Below are positions 44,504 to 53,045 of a stretch of DNA of 64,000 nt, one piece after another (the first letter of the stretch is position 1; every line of letters starts with the position of its first letter). The position numbers and the translations under genes are program-made. The notes under the pieces were generated by a model that saw nothing but the letters and a program-made list of their open reading frames with translations, did not search any database and was not told where the DNA came from. The DNA comes from NIOZ-UU13 sp964417935 (GTDB taxonomy: Bacteria > Planctomycetota > Phycisphaerae > Sedimentisphaerales > Anaerobacaceae), in NCBI GenBank assembly GCA_964417935.1, contig CAYQKF010000009.1:7595-71594 (forward strand). Reading direction: 5' to 3'.

Positions 44504-45467
44504 GGAATTCTGGAACAGTAAAAACGTATTGGTTACAGGTGCAGGAGGATTTAAGGGTTCTCATCTGGTTGAAAAATTAAGCGAAACTAATGCAAATATA
44601 GTTTCTCTTATAAGAAGCTGGGATCCGAAGAGTTATTTTGAAGCTCAGGAGCTAAGTAAAAAATCAACTGTTGTCATAGGAGATTTAAAGAATCATAGGA
44701 AAATAGCAGATATTCTTCCTAAGTATGAAATAACAACTATTTTTCATCTTGGGGCGCAACCTATTGTAACGACTGCATTACTCAATCCCTTAGAAACCTT
44801 AGAATCGAATATTATGGGAACTGTTCACATTTTAGAGGCCGCTCGATTATATTCCAAAGTTGGCGAGATTGTTTTTGTTTCAAGTGATAAGGCATATGGG
44901 CCCTGCGATAGCATGCCTTATAAGGAAGATGAAAGATTGCATGGAAAAGCCCCCTATGATGTTTCGAAATCCTGTGCGGATTTAATTTCACAGGTATATG
45001 CAAATCCAGATGTTTATGATATGCCCATTACGATAGCAAGGTGTGCCAATACTTTTGGGCCTGGAGATTTAAATATGAACCGAATTGTTCCTGGGACCAT
45101 GGAGGCGATTATAAAAAGCCAACCGCTTCAAGTCAGAAGCGATGGTAACATGATTCGGGAATATATTTATGTCAAAGATTCTATAGATGGGTATATAAGT
45201 TTAGCAGAAAACATAAACAAAACGAGAGGCCAAGCATTTAATTTAGCAAGTAAAAATGTAATGAGTGTTACTGAAATTGTCGATAGAATTTGCAAGGTAT
45301 TAGATAGCCATGTTAAAGTGGAAATACTTGATCGGGCAAAGGCTGAGATTACTACACAATACCTGGATGGTTCGAAGATAAAAAATATGATTGGATGGGA
45401 ACCAAAGGCTACATTTGAAGAGGCAATCAAGGAAACTTTTGATTGGTACAAACACATATTGAGGTAG
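44496..45467 (+). CDS. rfbG: CDP-glucose 4,6-dehydratase
   Basis: NAD-dependent extended SDR that turns CDP-glucose into CDP-4-keto-6-deoxyglucose. NAD loop VLVTGAGGFKGSHLVE (GAGGFKG 15-21), the strand FVSSDKAYG with catalytic Ser/Asp/Lys, and YDVSK with Tyr154 and Lys158 are in order. FHLGAQPIVTTALLNPLET and the RCANTFGPGDLNMNRIVPG block are typical of RfbG. At 323 residues it is shorter than the usual 355. It is overlapped by rfbF by 8 nt, so the two steps are coupled. Confidence 0.9.
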   Translation: MNKEFWNSKNVLVTGAGGFKGSHLVEKLSETNANIVSLIRSWDPKSYFEAQELSKKSTVVIGDLKNHRKIADILPKYEITTIFHLGAQPIVTTALLNPLETLESNIMGTVHILEAARLYSKVGEIVFVSSDKAYGPCDSMPYKEDERLHGKAPYDVSKSCADLISQVYANPDVYDMPITIARCANTFGPGDLNMNRIVPGTMEAIIKSQPLQVRSDGNMIREYIYVKDSIDGYISLAENINKTRGQAFNLASKNVMSVTEIVDRICKVLDSHVKVEILDRAKAEITTQYLDGSKIKNMIGWEPKATFEEAIKETFDWYKHILR

Positions 45468-45487
45468 GTTAGAAAGGTAAGTTAGAA

Positions 45488-47299
45488 ATGGTTAAATTAT
45501 CGGACTACATATTCCTGTTTCTTGCAGCGAAAGGTATTAAACACGCATTTATGCTTCCTGGCGGCGGAGCAATGCACTTGGTTGATTCTCTTGGACGGAG
45601 TCAAGACATAGAATACCTCTGTCCTCGTCACGAACAGGCTGCATCTATAGCTGCCGAGGGTTACTACCGTGCGTCAAATAGAATTGCGGCGGTCGTTGTC
45701 ACTACCGGTCCAGGCGGCACGAATACTCTGACCGGTATTATCGGGCAATGGCTGGATTCAATTCCGTGTATCTATATCTCCGGGCAGTTGAAAAGAAAGA
45801 TGATAATATCAGCACTTCCGAACTTGCGATTAAGACAACTGGGAGACCAAGAAATCAATATAGTCGACATTGTCACACCGGTTACGAAATATGCCATGAC
45901 AGTAATGGAGCCAGAGAGGATCAAATATCATCTCGAAAAAGCTTTCTATTTGGCAACCCACGGCCGTCCCGGCCCTGTATGGCTAGATATGCCTTTAGAC
46001 ATTCAAGCATCAGAAATTGAACCATCAAAATTGCCCGACTACGACGAAAAGGAAGATAGAATTTCATTTGATACAGACTTGATAAGAAAACAGGTCGGTG
46101 AATTACTAACTCGAATTAAGAAGGCAGAGAGGCCTGTGCTACTGGCAGGCTATGGCGTGCGGATTGCCGGGGCTGATAAGTTATTTTTGGAATTGGCAGA
46201 GAAGCTCAACGTGCCTGTGCTCACAGCTATTTGTGGACACGATTTGATATGGTCGGACCATCCGTTGTTTTTTGGAAGGCCGGGAATCTGTGGCGATAGG
46301 ATAGGCAATATTGTAGTACAAAATAGTGATTTTTTCCTTTCCTTAGGTGCACGGTTAGGAATAAGGCAGGTTAGTTATAACACCGAGGCATTTGCACGGG
46401 CCGCTTATCGCGCCATAGTGGATATTGACTCGGCGGAGCTGCATAAACCAACTTTGTTTCCGCATATGCGGGTACATGCGGATGCCAGGATGTTCATAGA
46501 AGAAATGCTGGCTCAAGTTGGCAACGGACAACTCGAAGCCAAGAGACAGTGGCTTGATTGGTGTAGAGAAAGCAAGAGCACTTTGCCGAGTATATTGCAG
46601 GATAACCCAAGCAATGACGAATATGTAAACTCCTATGTGTTTGCAGATGTCCTGTTTAAACTCTTAAAGCCAGGTTCTCTGGTGGTTACCGGGAACGGAA
46701 CTGCTTATACAGGGACATTTCAGGTTATGAATTTAAAAGAAGATGTTCGTATCTTTACAAACCAGGGATGTGCTTCGATGGGCTATGATATTCCCGCTAC
46801 TATTGGTGCGTGTATCGCCAGGAACAAAGGTCAGGTAATTCTTATTACCGGCGATGGCAGTATTCAGATGAATATTCAGGAATTGGGAACAATCGCATTC
46901 CATAAGCTTCCGATCAAGATATTTGTGCTGAATAATGAGGGCTACCTTGCCCAGCGGATTACTCAGGATACATACTTTGAGGGCAGATATACAGGCTCTG
47001 ATCGCAAGGATGGAGTTTACTATCCCAACATATCACGTGTTGCAGAGGCGTTTGGTTTGAAAACTGTGAAGCTGGACAACGAAGACAACCTCTCTAACAA
47101 GATACAGCAGGTTTTGGATATGCCAGGACCTGTCTTGTGTGAAGTGCTAATGGATCCTAAACAGACGCTGTATCCAAAACTGTCGTCAGAAACAAAACCG
47201 GACGGTACTATGGTATCTAAACCATTGGAGGATATGTACCCCTTCCTCCCACGAGATGAATTCAGGAAGCACATGATCATAGAGACTATGAGTATATAA
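45488..47299 (+). CDS. Thiamin diphosphate-dependent enzyme, acetolactate-synthase-like (possible sugar-branching enzyme)
   Basis: A 603-residue ThDP enzyme in the IlvB family. Glu49 in LCPRHEQAASIAAEGY is the activating glutamate. The central domain includes VLLAGYGVRIAGAD. The ThDP/Mg motif is GDGSIQMNIQELGTI with LNNEGY (about 455-483). Placed right behind rfbF and rfbG, it is unlikely to serve branched amino acids. YerE, an acetolactate-synthase-like flavoenzyme, adds a two-carbon unit from pyruvate to a CDP-deoxy-keto-sugar in yersiniose synthesis. The same type of reaction is a fitting guess here, but the 3-dehydrase that prepares YerE's substrate is absent from the window. Confidence 0.82.
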   Translation: MVKLSDYIFLFLAAKGIKHAFMLPGGGAMHLVDSLGRSQDIEYLCPRHEQAASIAAEGYYRASNRIAAVVVTTGPGGTNTLTGIIGQWLDSIPCIYISGQLKRKMIISALPNLRLRQLGDQEINIVDIVTPVTKYAMTVMEPERIKYHLEKAFYLATHGRPGPVWLDMPLDIQASEIEPSKLPDYDEKEDRISFDTDLIRKQVGELLTRIKKAERPVLLAGYGVRIAGADKLFLELAEKLNVPVLTAICGHDLIWSDHPLFFGRPGICGDRIGNIVVQNSDFFLSLGARLGIRQVSYNTEAFARAAYRAIVDIDSAELHKPTLFPHMRVHADARMFIEEMLAQVGNGQLEAKRQWLDWCRESKSTLPSILQDNPSNDEYVNSYVFADVLFKLLKPGSLVVTGNGTAYTGTFQVMNLKEDVRIFTNQGCASMGYDIPATIGACIARNKGQVILITGDGSIQMNIQELGTIAFHKLPIKIFVLNNEGYLAQRITQDTYFEGRYTGSDRKDGVYYPNISRVAEAFGLKTVKLDNEDNLSNKIQQVLDMPGPVLCEVLMDPKQTLYPKLSSETKPDGTMVSKPLEDMYPFLPRDEFRKHMIIETMSI

Positions 47300-47311
47300 G
47301 GAATAAAGATT

Positions 47312-48139
47312 ATGAATGTCTTAGAAAAAGAAATGATGGTGTTGTTAAAAGACCTAAAGGAAAATCACGATGTCATTTTCATCAAAGCAGAATTTGAAGC
47401 TGAGGCATCAAGGATGATTGAGCTGTCGCGGCTTAAAGAAGTTACCACTGATGTTGGTCTGCCTTTGATAATGAAAATAGGCGGAGTGGAAGCCGTTACG
47501 GATATTTATAATTGTTTGATTATAGGCGTAGCCGGAATTGTGGCTCCCATGGCAGAAACGCCGTATGCGGTGTCAAAATTTCTCGATGCAATACTGACTT
47601 TCGTTCCACCTGATAATCGCGAAGATATTGAGTTTGCGGTCAATATTGAAACAATAACAGCCTATAAGAATATTGATGAGATTCTAAATCTTGAAAAAAT
47701 AGGTCTGCTCACCGGCATAATGGTAGGAAGAAGTGATTTTACTTCTTCAATGGACCTTGACCAAAGTAGTGTAAACAGCAAAGAGATGTTTGATATGTGT
47801 AAAGATATCTTTAAAAAGGCAAAAGCAAAAGGCTTGAAAACTACTTTGGTAGGGAAAATCCTGTTAGATGCAATTCCATTTCTAAAACAACTATATCAGA
47901 TGAGTTTGATGGATAAATTTGAAACCAGAAAGGTAGCTTTTAAGAATACGGCATTAGACAAGAATATAGAAGACGGCATAATTAAAGCCGTTGAGTTTGA
48001 ACTCCTTTGGTTAAAAAGCAAAAAAAGATATTATTCAAGAGCAAAAGTTGAAGATGATGCCAGGATTGAGAGATTAGAAAAACATCTTCAAGATGTAAAA
48101 TCGATCTCTAAATCCCTTCGAGGAGATCTTGTCGCATAG
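47312..48139 (+). CDS. HpcH/HpaI-type aldolase/citrate-lyase family protein
   Basis: A 275-residue TIM-barrel protein. The family pattern is visible: GLPLIMKIGGVEAVTDI, GVAGIVAPMAETPYAVSKF, FAVNIETITAYKNIDEIL (metal Glu in NIET) and GIMVGRSDFTSSMDLD (metal Asp). These enzymes join or split pyruvate or acetyl-CoA-type units with aldehydes. Behind a CDP-sugar dehydratase and a ThDP enzyme, it may add carbons to, or process, a CDP-keto-sugar. The C-terminal 50 residues form a charged helix not usual in the family. It starts 12 nt after the ThDP gene. Confidence 0.8.
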   Translation: MNVLEKEMMVLLKDLKENHDVIFIKAEFEAEASRMIELSRLKEVTTDVGLPLIMKIGGVEAVTDIYNCLIIGVAGIVAPMAETPYAVSKFLDAILTFVPPDNREDIEFAVNIETITAYKNIDEILNLEKIGLLTGIMVGRSDFTSSMDLDQSSVNSKEMFDMCKDIFKKAKAKGLKTTLVGKILLDAIPFLKQLYQMSLMDKFETRKVAFKNTALDKNIEDGIIKAVEFELLWLKSKKRYYSRAKVEDDARIERLEKHLQDVKSISKSLRGDLVA

Positions 48140-48270
48140 AACAGGTGAAATATTGAATGAGTTTTGTGGATGGCTCATTAAATAAAGACCTGTTGTACTT
48201 CACACGGGATGAACATGACTTCGGCCTGTAAAGCGGTGCGGTAAGCTGTTGGGGCGCGAGAGAAACTTTG

Positions 48271-48936
48271 ATGCATGCAGATCTAACCGATTTCTCTATA
48301 AAAGTGAAGGGATACTACGAAGACAAAAGGCAAGAAATGCTGAAGTATATCCCGGAAGGCATCAAAACGAGTCTGGAGTTCGGCTGTGGATTTGGTCGTT
48401 TTTCTGCCCTGATCAAGGAAAAATTTGGGACAGAGACTTGGGCAGTTGAGATAGATAAGCAGGCTGCCCAGGAAGCAGAAAAAAAGTTGGACAAGGTGAT
48501 TAATGCAGAAGCGTTTGAGTCACTTAAGAATATACCAGATAAAGAGTTCGACTGCGTTATTTTCAATGACATTTTGGAACACTTGGTCGATCCATACTCA
48601 TTACTGATCTCGGTGAAAAAGAAACTCACCGATGATGGTGTGATCGTAGCGTCTATTCCTAACGTTAGGTACTGTCGGAACTTTTTTGATTTTGTAATAA
48701 AGGGAACCTGGGATTATTCGGATGGGGGCACATTAGACAAGACACACTTACGATTTTTTACGTACAAGAGCATATTAAAAATGTTTGAGCATCTTGGTTT
48801 TGAAGTTTTATTGATGGAGGGGATACAACCGACAAAGAATAAAATGTTCAGACTGTTGAATATACTGCTTTTCAAAAAATTGGAAGACTTAAAGTACTTC
48901 CGATTTGCTATCGTAGCAAGGCCGAGGAAAAGGTGA
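48271..48936 (+). CDS. SAM-dependent methyltransferase
   Basis: A 221-residue class I methyltransferase with a good motif I SLEFGCGFGRFSALIKEKFG, acidic VEIDKQAAQEAE and motif IV DCVIFNDILEHLVDPYSLL. The last part (GTLDKTHLRFFTYKSILKMF) is typical of sugar or lipid methyltransferases in glycan loci. ATG 48271 is used; the TTG directly before it is an alternative. It is preceded by 130 nt without a gene, and its stop overlaps the next start (GTGA). Confidence 0.85.
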   Translation: MHADLTDFSIKVKGYYEDKRQEMLKYIPEGIKTSLEFGCGFGRFSALIKEKFGTETWAVEIDKQAAQEAEKKLDKVINAEAFESLKNIPDKEFDCVIFNDILEHLVDPYSLLISVKKKLTDDGVIVASIPNVRYCRNFFDFVIKGTWDYSDGGTLDKTHLRFFTYKSILKMFEHLGFEVLLMEGIQPTKNKMFRLLNILLFKKLEDLKYFRFAIVARPRKR

Positions 48937-49997
48937 GCGTTTCTATAAACATGTCCCATTCTCTAAAAGACAGAGACCTATCCTTTGATGCGTTTAGGGG
49001 ATTTGCAATAATCGCCGTCGTTGCCATTCATGCTATCCCGTGGCCGTGGTATCGGGATTATACTGTTCTTTCTTATCGACAGTTGTTGAACTTTGCGGTT
49101 CCGGCGTTCCTTTTCATTTCAGGTTACTGGATGTCAAAAAAACCAATCGGCTCATTGAAAGATTATCAAATCTTTTTGCGAAGAAGATTTTCAAGGATTC
49201 TTGTTCCATACTTATTCTGGTCAACTGTCTATCTTGGATATGAAACCATCAAGGTACATGACTATAACGTTACGCAATTGTTATGCAGTTTCTTAACGGG
49301 GGAAGCTAGCATACAATTTTATTTTATCATAATACTAACTCAATTGTATATATTAACCCCGTTCTTAAACGATTTAAATCGTAAGCCGTACGGATTCATA
49401 TCTGTTCTTATATTCAATTTGATAGTTCTTATTATACTTTACTTTCTTAGACTGTACAGTCCTACGTTTGAAAATGACTTTCATAATTTTTTTCATGAAT
49501 TAGCTTTCTCCTGGATCATTTTTTATCAAATTGGCCTGTTGATTGGAAATAAAGATAATAAGATGTTTGATTCCCGAAGTATACCCCCTATTATTTTGAT
49601 TACAGTTTTGTCTTTCCTGGTGATTTCAGAGTGGGAAGCGATAACAATATCGTCACACTTCAATAACTGGCTTATGGCTATTTGTGCTCTGAAACTTTCC
49701 TCGTTTATGTATTCTGTGTGTATCATTTCTGGTTTTCTTATTTTAAGGGAACGTCTTAAGACTTGGCCGAGAGTCTTGGTCCTCCTCGGCAATTATTCCT
49801 TCGGTATTTTTCTTATACACATGATTATTCTTCGTGGGATTGCCAAGGTTCTCCACAAAATCGATGCAATCTATTCCTTTCAGGTATTGTATGGATTTAT
49901 TGTTGTTTTCACAACGTTAGTCATATGTTGCTTTTTGATCGCTATTACCCGCAAACTCCTCCCGAAGTCTTTTTATAGTAAGATATTAGGTTTTTGA
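48933..49997 (+). CDS. Membrane acyltransferase (acyltransferase 3 family)
   Basis: A 354-residue integral membrane protein with about ten helices. DLSFDAFRGFAIIAVVAIHAI carries the family R-G and His near the N-terminus. LNFAVPAFLFISGYWMS and the RRRFSRILVPYLFWS segment follow, all standard for O-acetyltransferases such as OafA and WecH. It probably acetylates a glycan sugar. Starts with GTG within the methyltransferase stop. No fused SGNH domain. Confidence 0.88.
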   Translation: MSVSINMSHSLKDRDLSFDAFRGFAIIAVVAIHAIPWPWYRDYTVLSYRQLLNFAVPAFLFISGYWMSKKPIGSLKDYQIFLRRRFSRILVPYLFWSTVYLGYETIKVHDYNVTQLLCSFLTGEASIQFYFIIILTQLYILTPFLNDLNRKPYGFISVLIFNLIVLIILYFLRLYSPTFENDFHNFFHELAFSWIIFYQIGLLIGNKDNKMFDSRSIPPIILITVLSFLVISEWEAITISSHFNNWLMAICALKLSSFMYSVCIISGFLILRERLKTWPRVLVLLGNYSFGIFLIHMIILRGIAKVLHKIDAIYSFQVLYGFIVVFTTLVICCFLIAITRKLLPKSFYSKILGF

Positions 49998-50109
49998 CGG
50001 AGAGATATCTATTATTATGACAAGCCCGGAGATGTTCTGGAAGGAAGTATTGGGTTAACTATAGCTTCTATTCTTACATTTTTCCTCTGGAATAGAAAGG
50101 GTGAATTCA

Positions 50110-50847
50110 ATGTCATTTTATTCAGTTGCCAAGACAATTTACAAAACAGTATTGCCGAATGCCGTGCGCAAGGCGATTTTCAGAATTATGCCGAAATCTT
50201 TGAAACTGATGAGACATTCCTTTATCCGTAAGCTGGAAAAATCGGCAGAGTATGACGAGCTCTATGATGAAAAATACTAAACTGATGGTTTAGACGCAAC
50301 ATACAGAAAATCGTGTGAAGTGATTGCCGAGAGTATTGTGAAGGTTTTTGCTCCTAAATCAGTTGTTGATGTAGGTTGTGGGCCCGGGCAATTGCTTTTG
50401 GCACTAAAAGAGCGAGGAGTCATCTGTCGCGGACTTGAGTATTCTTCTGCGGCACTTAAAATCTGCCGCAAAAATGCTTTGGACGTCACTATGTGTGATA
50501 TTCGACATGATACACTACCGAAGGATTCCGATGCTGATCTCGTTGTCAGTACTGAGGTTGCTGAGCACTTATCGGAAAATTACGCAGATCGTTTTGTCGA
50601 CATCCTTTGTTCGATAGCTGATAACGTGATAATAACAGCTGCAGAACCAGCCGTTACTTACATTGGAGACCATACGCACGTTAATGAGCAACCTAAAGAA
50701 TACTGGATCAACAAATTTGCGCATAGAGGCCTCAAATACAATGAGGCTATCACGACTCAATTTCGTACAGAATGGAAGAAAGCTGAAATCAAGCCGTGGT
50801 TCATTCAGCATCTGATGATATTCCAAAAAGAACAGTGTAGTTCATAA
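50110..50847 (+). pseudogene. SAM-dependent methyltransferase split by an in-frame stop
   Basis: From ATG 50110 the frame reads MSFYSVAKTIYKTVLPNAVR and then KLEKSAEYDELYDEKY, meets TAA at 50278-50280, and continues without shift as TDGLDATYRKSCEVIAE into a clear methyltransferase: VVDVGCGPGQLLLALKERG, LVVSTEVAEHL, DHTHVNEQPKEYW. The usual text here would be EKYxTDG, so one base change of a Tyr or similar codon would explain it. Restart at GTG 50320 could yield a 175-residue core with the SAM site, so partial activity is possible. The last base overlaps the next gene. Confidence 0.75.
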
Positions 50848-51812
50848 TGAAGGCAGTACAAATTCACAAGTATGGTGGGCCAAGAGTGCTAACCTACGAA
50901 GATGCACCACAACCTGAACCGAAGGAAGAGGAGTTGCTAATTCGCATTCATGCGACCAGTGTCAATCCCGCTGATTGGCAAATACGCTCCGGCAGACGCT
51001 TTAAGCTAAAAAAACCATTTTCACTGATTCTGGGTTTTGATGTATCGGGAGTTATTGAGTCGGTGGGCAATAGCGTTGCTAACTTCAAGGTAGGAGACGC
51101 GGTGTTTGGCATGTTAGACATACGCAAGGGCGGCGCTTATGCAGAGTATGTTGCCGCCCCAGCTACGAATTTTGCGCGCAAACCTTGCAGTCTTGACCAT
51201 ATCCAGGCAGCGGCTCTTCCGTTGGTTGCACTAACCGCATGGCAGGCACTATTTGATGCTGGAGAATTATCAGCCGGGCAAAAAGTGCTCATACACGCTG
51301 CTGCCGGTGGTGTCGGTCATATTGCAGTACAGCTCGCTAAGTGGAAGGGGGCGTATGTAATTGGCACAGCGTCCGGCCACAACGAGAATTTTCTTCGCAA
51401 AATCGGTGTTGATGAGTTCATAAACTATAGAACAACCAAGTTTGAAGAGGTGGTTCGAGATGTTGACGTGGTCTTGGAGGCGGTCAATCGAGATATTCGT
51501 GTTGAGCGCCGTCGGGGAGAGACTCTCGAGCGGTCGTGGGGTGTTCTCAAGAAAGGCGGTGTTCTTATCTCTATTTGCGACACAAGCGTATCCAAAATCG
51601 CTGCGGCGTACGGCGTGCGTGGTAAATATATATTGGCGCAACCGAATACGGCACAGCTTACGGAGATTGCTACGTTGGCTGATGCGGGGTATGTAAAGCC
51701 TGCTATCGAGACTGTACTACCTCTCAAAGAAGTGCGTAAAGCACATAAGCTAAGCCAGATGGGTCATACGCGAGGCAAGATCGTTCTGCAAGTAATTAAA
51801 TCGGATATTTGA
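50847..51812 (+). CDS. NAD(P)-dependent quinone-oxidoreductase-like medium-chain reductase
   Basis: A 321-residue medium-chain dehydrogenase/reductase without zinc ligands. The N-terminal GroES-like part has EELLIRIHATSVNPADWQIR and FDVSGVIESVG. The cofactor loop is KVLIHAAAGGVGHIAVQLAK. The set matches quinone oxidoreductase/QorA-type proteins. Its role in a glycan locus is not evident; it may reduce a keto-sugar or simply be carried along. Its ATG shares the last A of the upstream stop. Confidence 0.85.
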   Translation: MKAVQIHKYGGPRVLTYEDAPQPEPKEEELLIRIHATSVNPADWQIRSGRRFKLKKPFSLILGFDVSGVIESVGNSVANFKVGDAVFGMLDIRKGGAYAEYVAAPATNFARKPCSLDHIQAAALPLVALTAWQALFDAGELSAGQKVLIHAAAGGVGHIAVQLAKWKGAYVIGTASGHNENFLRKIGVDEFINYRTTKFEEVVRDVDVVLEAVNRDIRVERRRGETLERSWGVLKKGGVLISICDTSVSKIAAAYGVRGKYILAQPNTAQLTEIATLADAGYVKPAIETVLPLKEVRKAHKLSQMGHTRGKIVLQVIKSDI

Positions 51813-52952
51813 ATGGACAAAACACAAAATTCTATCCCAGATATGTCGGCTAACCCACGCGTATGTATGTTCTCCCAGCGTCAGTTGGAGAGACTCGTTT
51901 CGAGGTGTGCTGAGTACGAGTTCGAAGATCTGATCTGCGAGATCGACGATGTCGAAATGCTAACCCCCAAGCCATATCGTTCGTTCGCAGTCGGCCAAAA
52001 GGTTACAAATCAACTTGCACGACGTGTGTCTATTGCTTCTGTTAATCCTGGTGTCCGGAAGTTAAACCTAAACAAGAACTACGACCTTTTTATTATGATA
52101 TGTCAGTTTCCACGTGATTTGCTCTCGCTAAATGCAATCAAAGGATGGAAGCAACACTGTCGAACCTCTGTATGTTGGCTCGCAGAGCTTTGGGCCAGAG
52201 AACTGAACGAGATTAAAGGTCATTTAAAAATTCTGTCCAAATTTGACTATGTCATTATCCCTTGCAGTGGGAGTGTTGAACAAATCAGAGAAGCTATCCG
52301 TGCTAAGTGTGTCTGCGTGATACCAGGCATCGACACGATTCGATTCTGCCCATATCCAAATCCTCCAGTTCGTTCTATCGATGTTTACAGCATGGGACGC
52401 AAATCGTTGATAACACATCAGGCCCTGCTGAGGATGGCTGAACAAAGACAGATTTTCTACATCTATGACACGTTTGGGGGTATGAAGACGCTTCTTCCAC
52501 GGGACCATCGTATTTTGCTGGCAAATATCGCTAAACGAAGCCGTTACTTTATAGCGAACGCCCCCAAAATCGATAAGCAATCCGAGACCGGTGGGCAAAC
52601 TGAAATCAGTTATCGTTTCTTTGAGGGAGCAGCTTCCGGTGCCGTTATGATAGGAGAAACAGGTGAGAACGAGCCCTTCAAAAAGCGCTTTGACTGGCCC
52701 GATGCAGTGATCCATGTGCCTTACGATACGGTGGACATCGCCGAAATTTTGGCCGACCTTGACTCGCAGCCAGAGCGGCTGGCCGAAATCCGCAAGAAGA
52801 GTGTCGTCCAGTCTCTCCTACGTCATGACTGGGTTTACCGATGGCGGGTAATTCTGGATATGGTCGGCCTTAAACCAAGACCTGCTCTTATCGCCAGAGA
52901 GGAGCGCTTAAAAAAGCTCGCTGAGGATGTTACAAAGGCCTCATCCTCATAA
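51813..52952 (+). CDS. GT-B type glycosyltransferase
   Basis: A 379-residue protein whose C-terminal half reads like the donor domain of a GT-B enzyme. RYFIANAPKIDKQSETGGQ is followed by ISYRFFEGAASGAVMIGETGENEPF, the E-x-x-A-x-G-x donor-site pattern of spore-coat-type (CgeB-like) transferases. DAVIHVPYD and the final helices close the fold. The N-terminal half has strands but no recognisable motif. It begins directly after the reductase gene. The last gene before a 93-nt break and the exosortase gene. Donor unknown. Confidence 0.75.
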   Translation: MDKTQNSIPDMSANPRVCMFSQRQLERLVSRCAEYEFEDLICEIDDVEMLTPKPYRSFAVGQKVTNQLARRVSIASVNPGVRKLNLNKNYDLFIMICQFPRDLLSLNAIKGWKQHCRTSVCWLAELWARELNEIKGHLKILSKFDYVIIPCSGSVEQIREAIRAKCVCVIPGIDTIRFCPYPNPPVRSIDVYSMGRKSLITHQALLRMAEQRQIFYIYDTFGGMKTLLPRDHRILLANIAKRSRYFIANAPKIDKQSETGGQTEISYRFFEGAASGAVMIGETGENEPFKKRFDWPDAVIHVPYDTVDIAEILADLDSQPERLAEIRKKSVVQSLLRHDWVYRWRVILDMVGLKPRPALIAREERLKKLAEDVTKASSS

Positions 52953-53045
52953 TCGCACATTTCCGATTTTGTGCCATAAATGACCGTTACTGGATACAAA
53001 TCTCGGGAGCGGGTGATATAAATATATGGATACAGGCTATAATTG

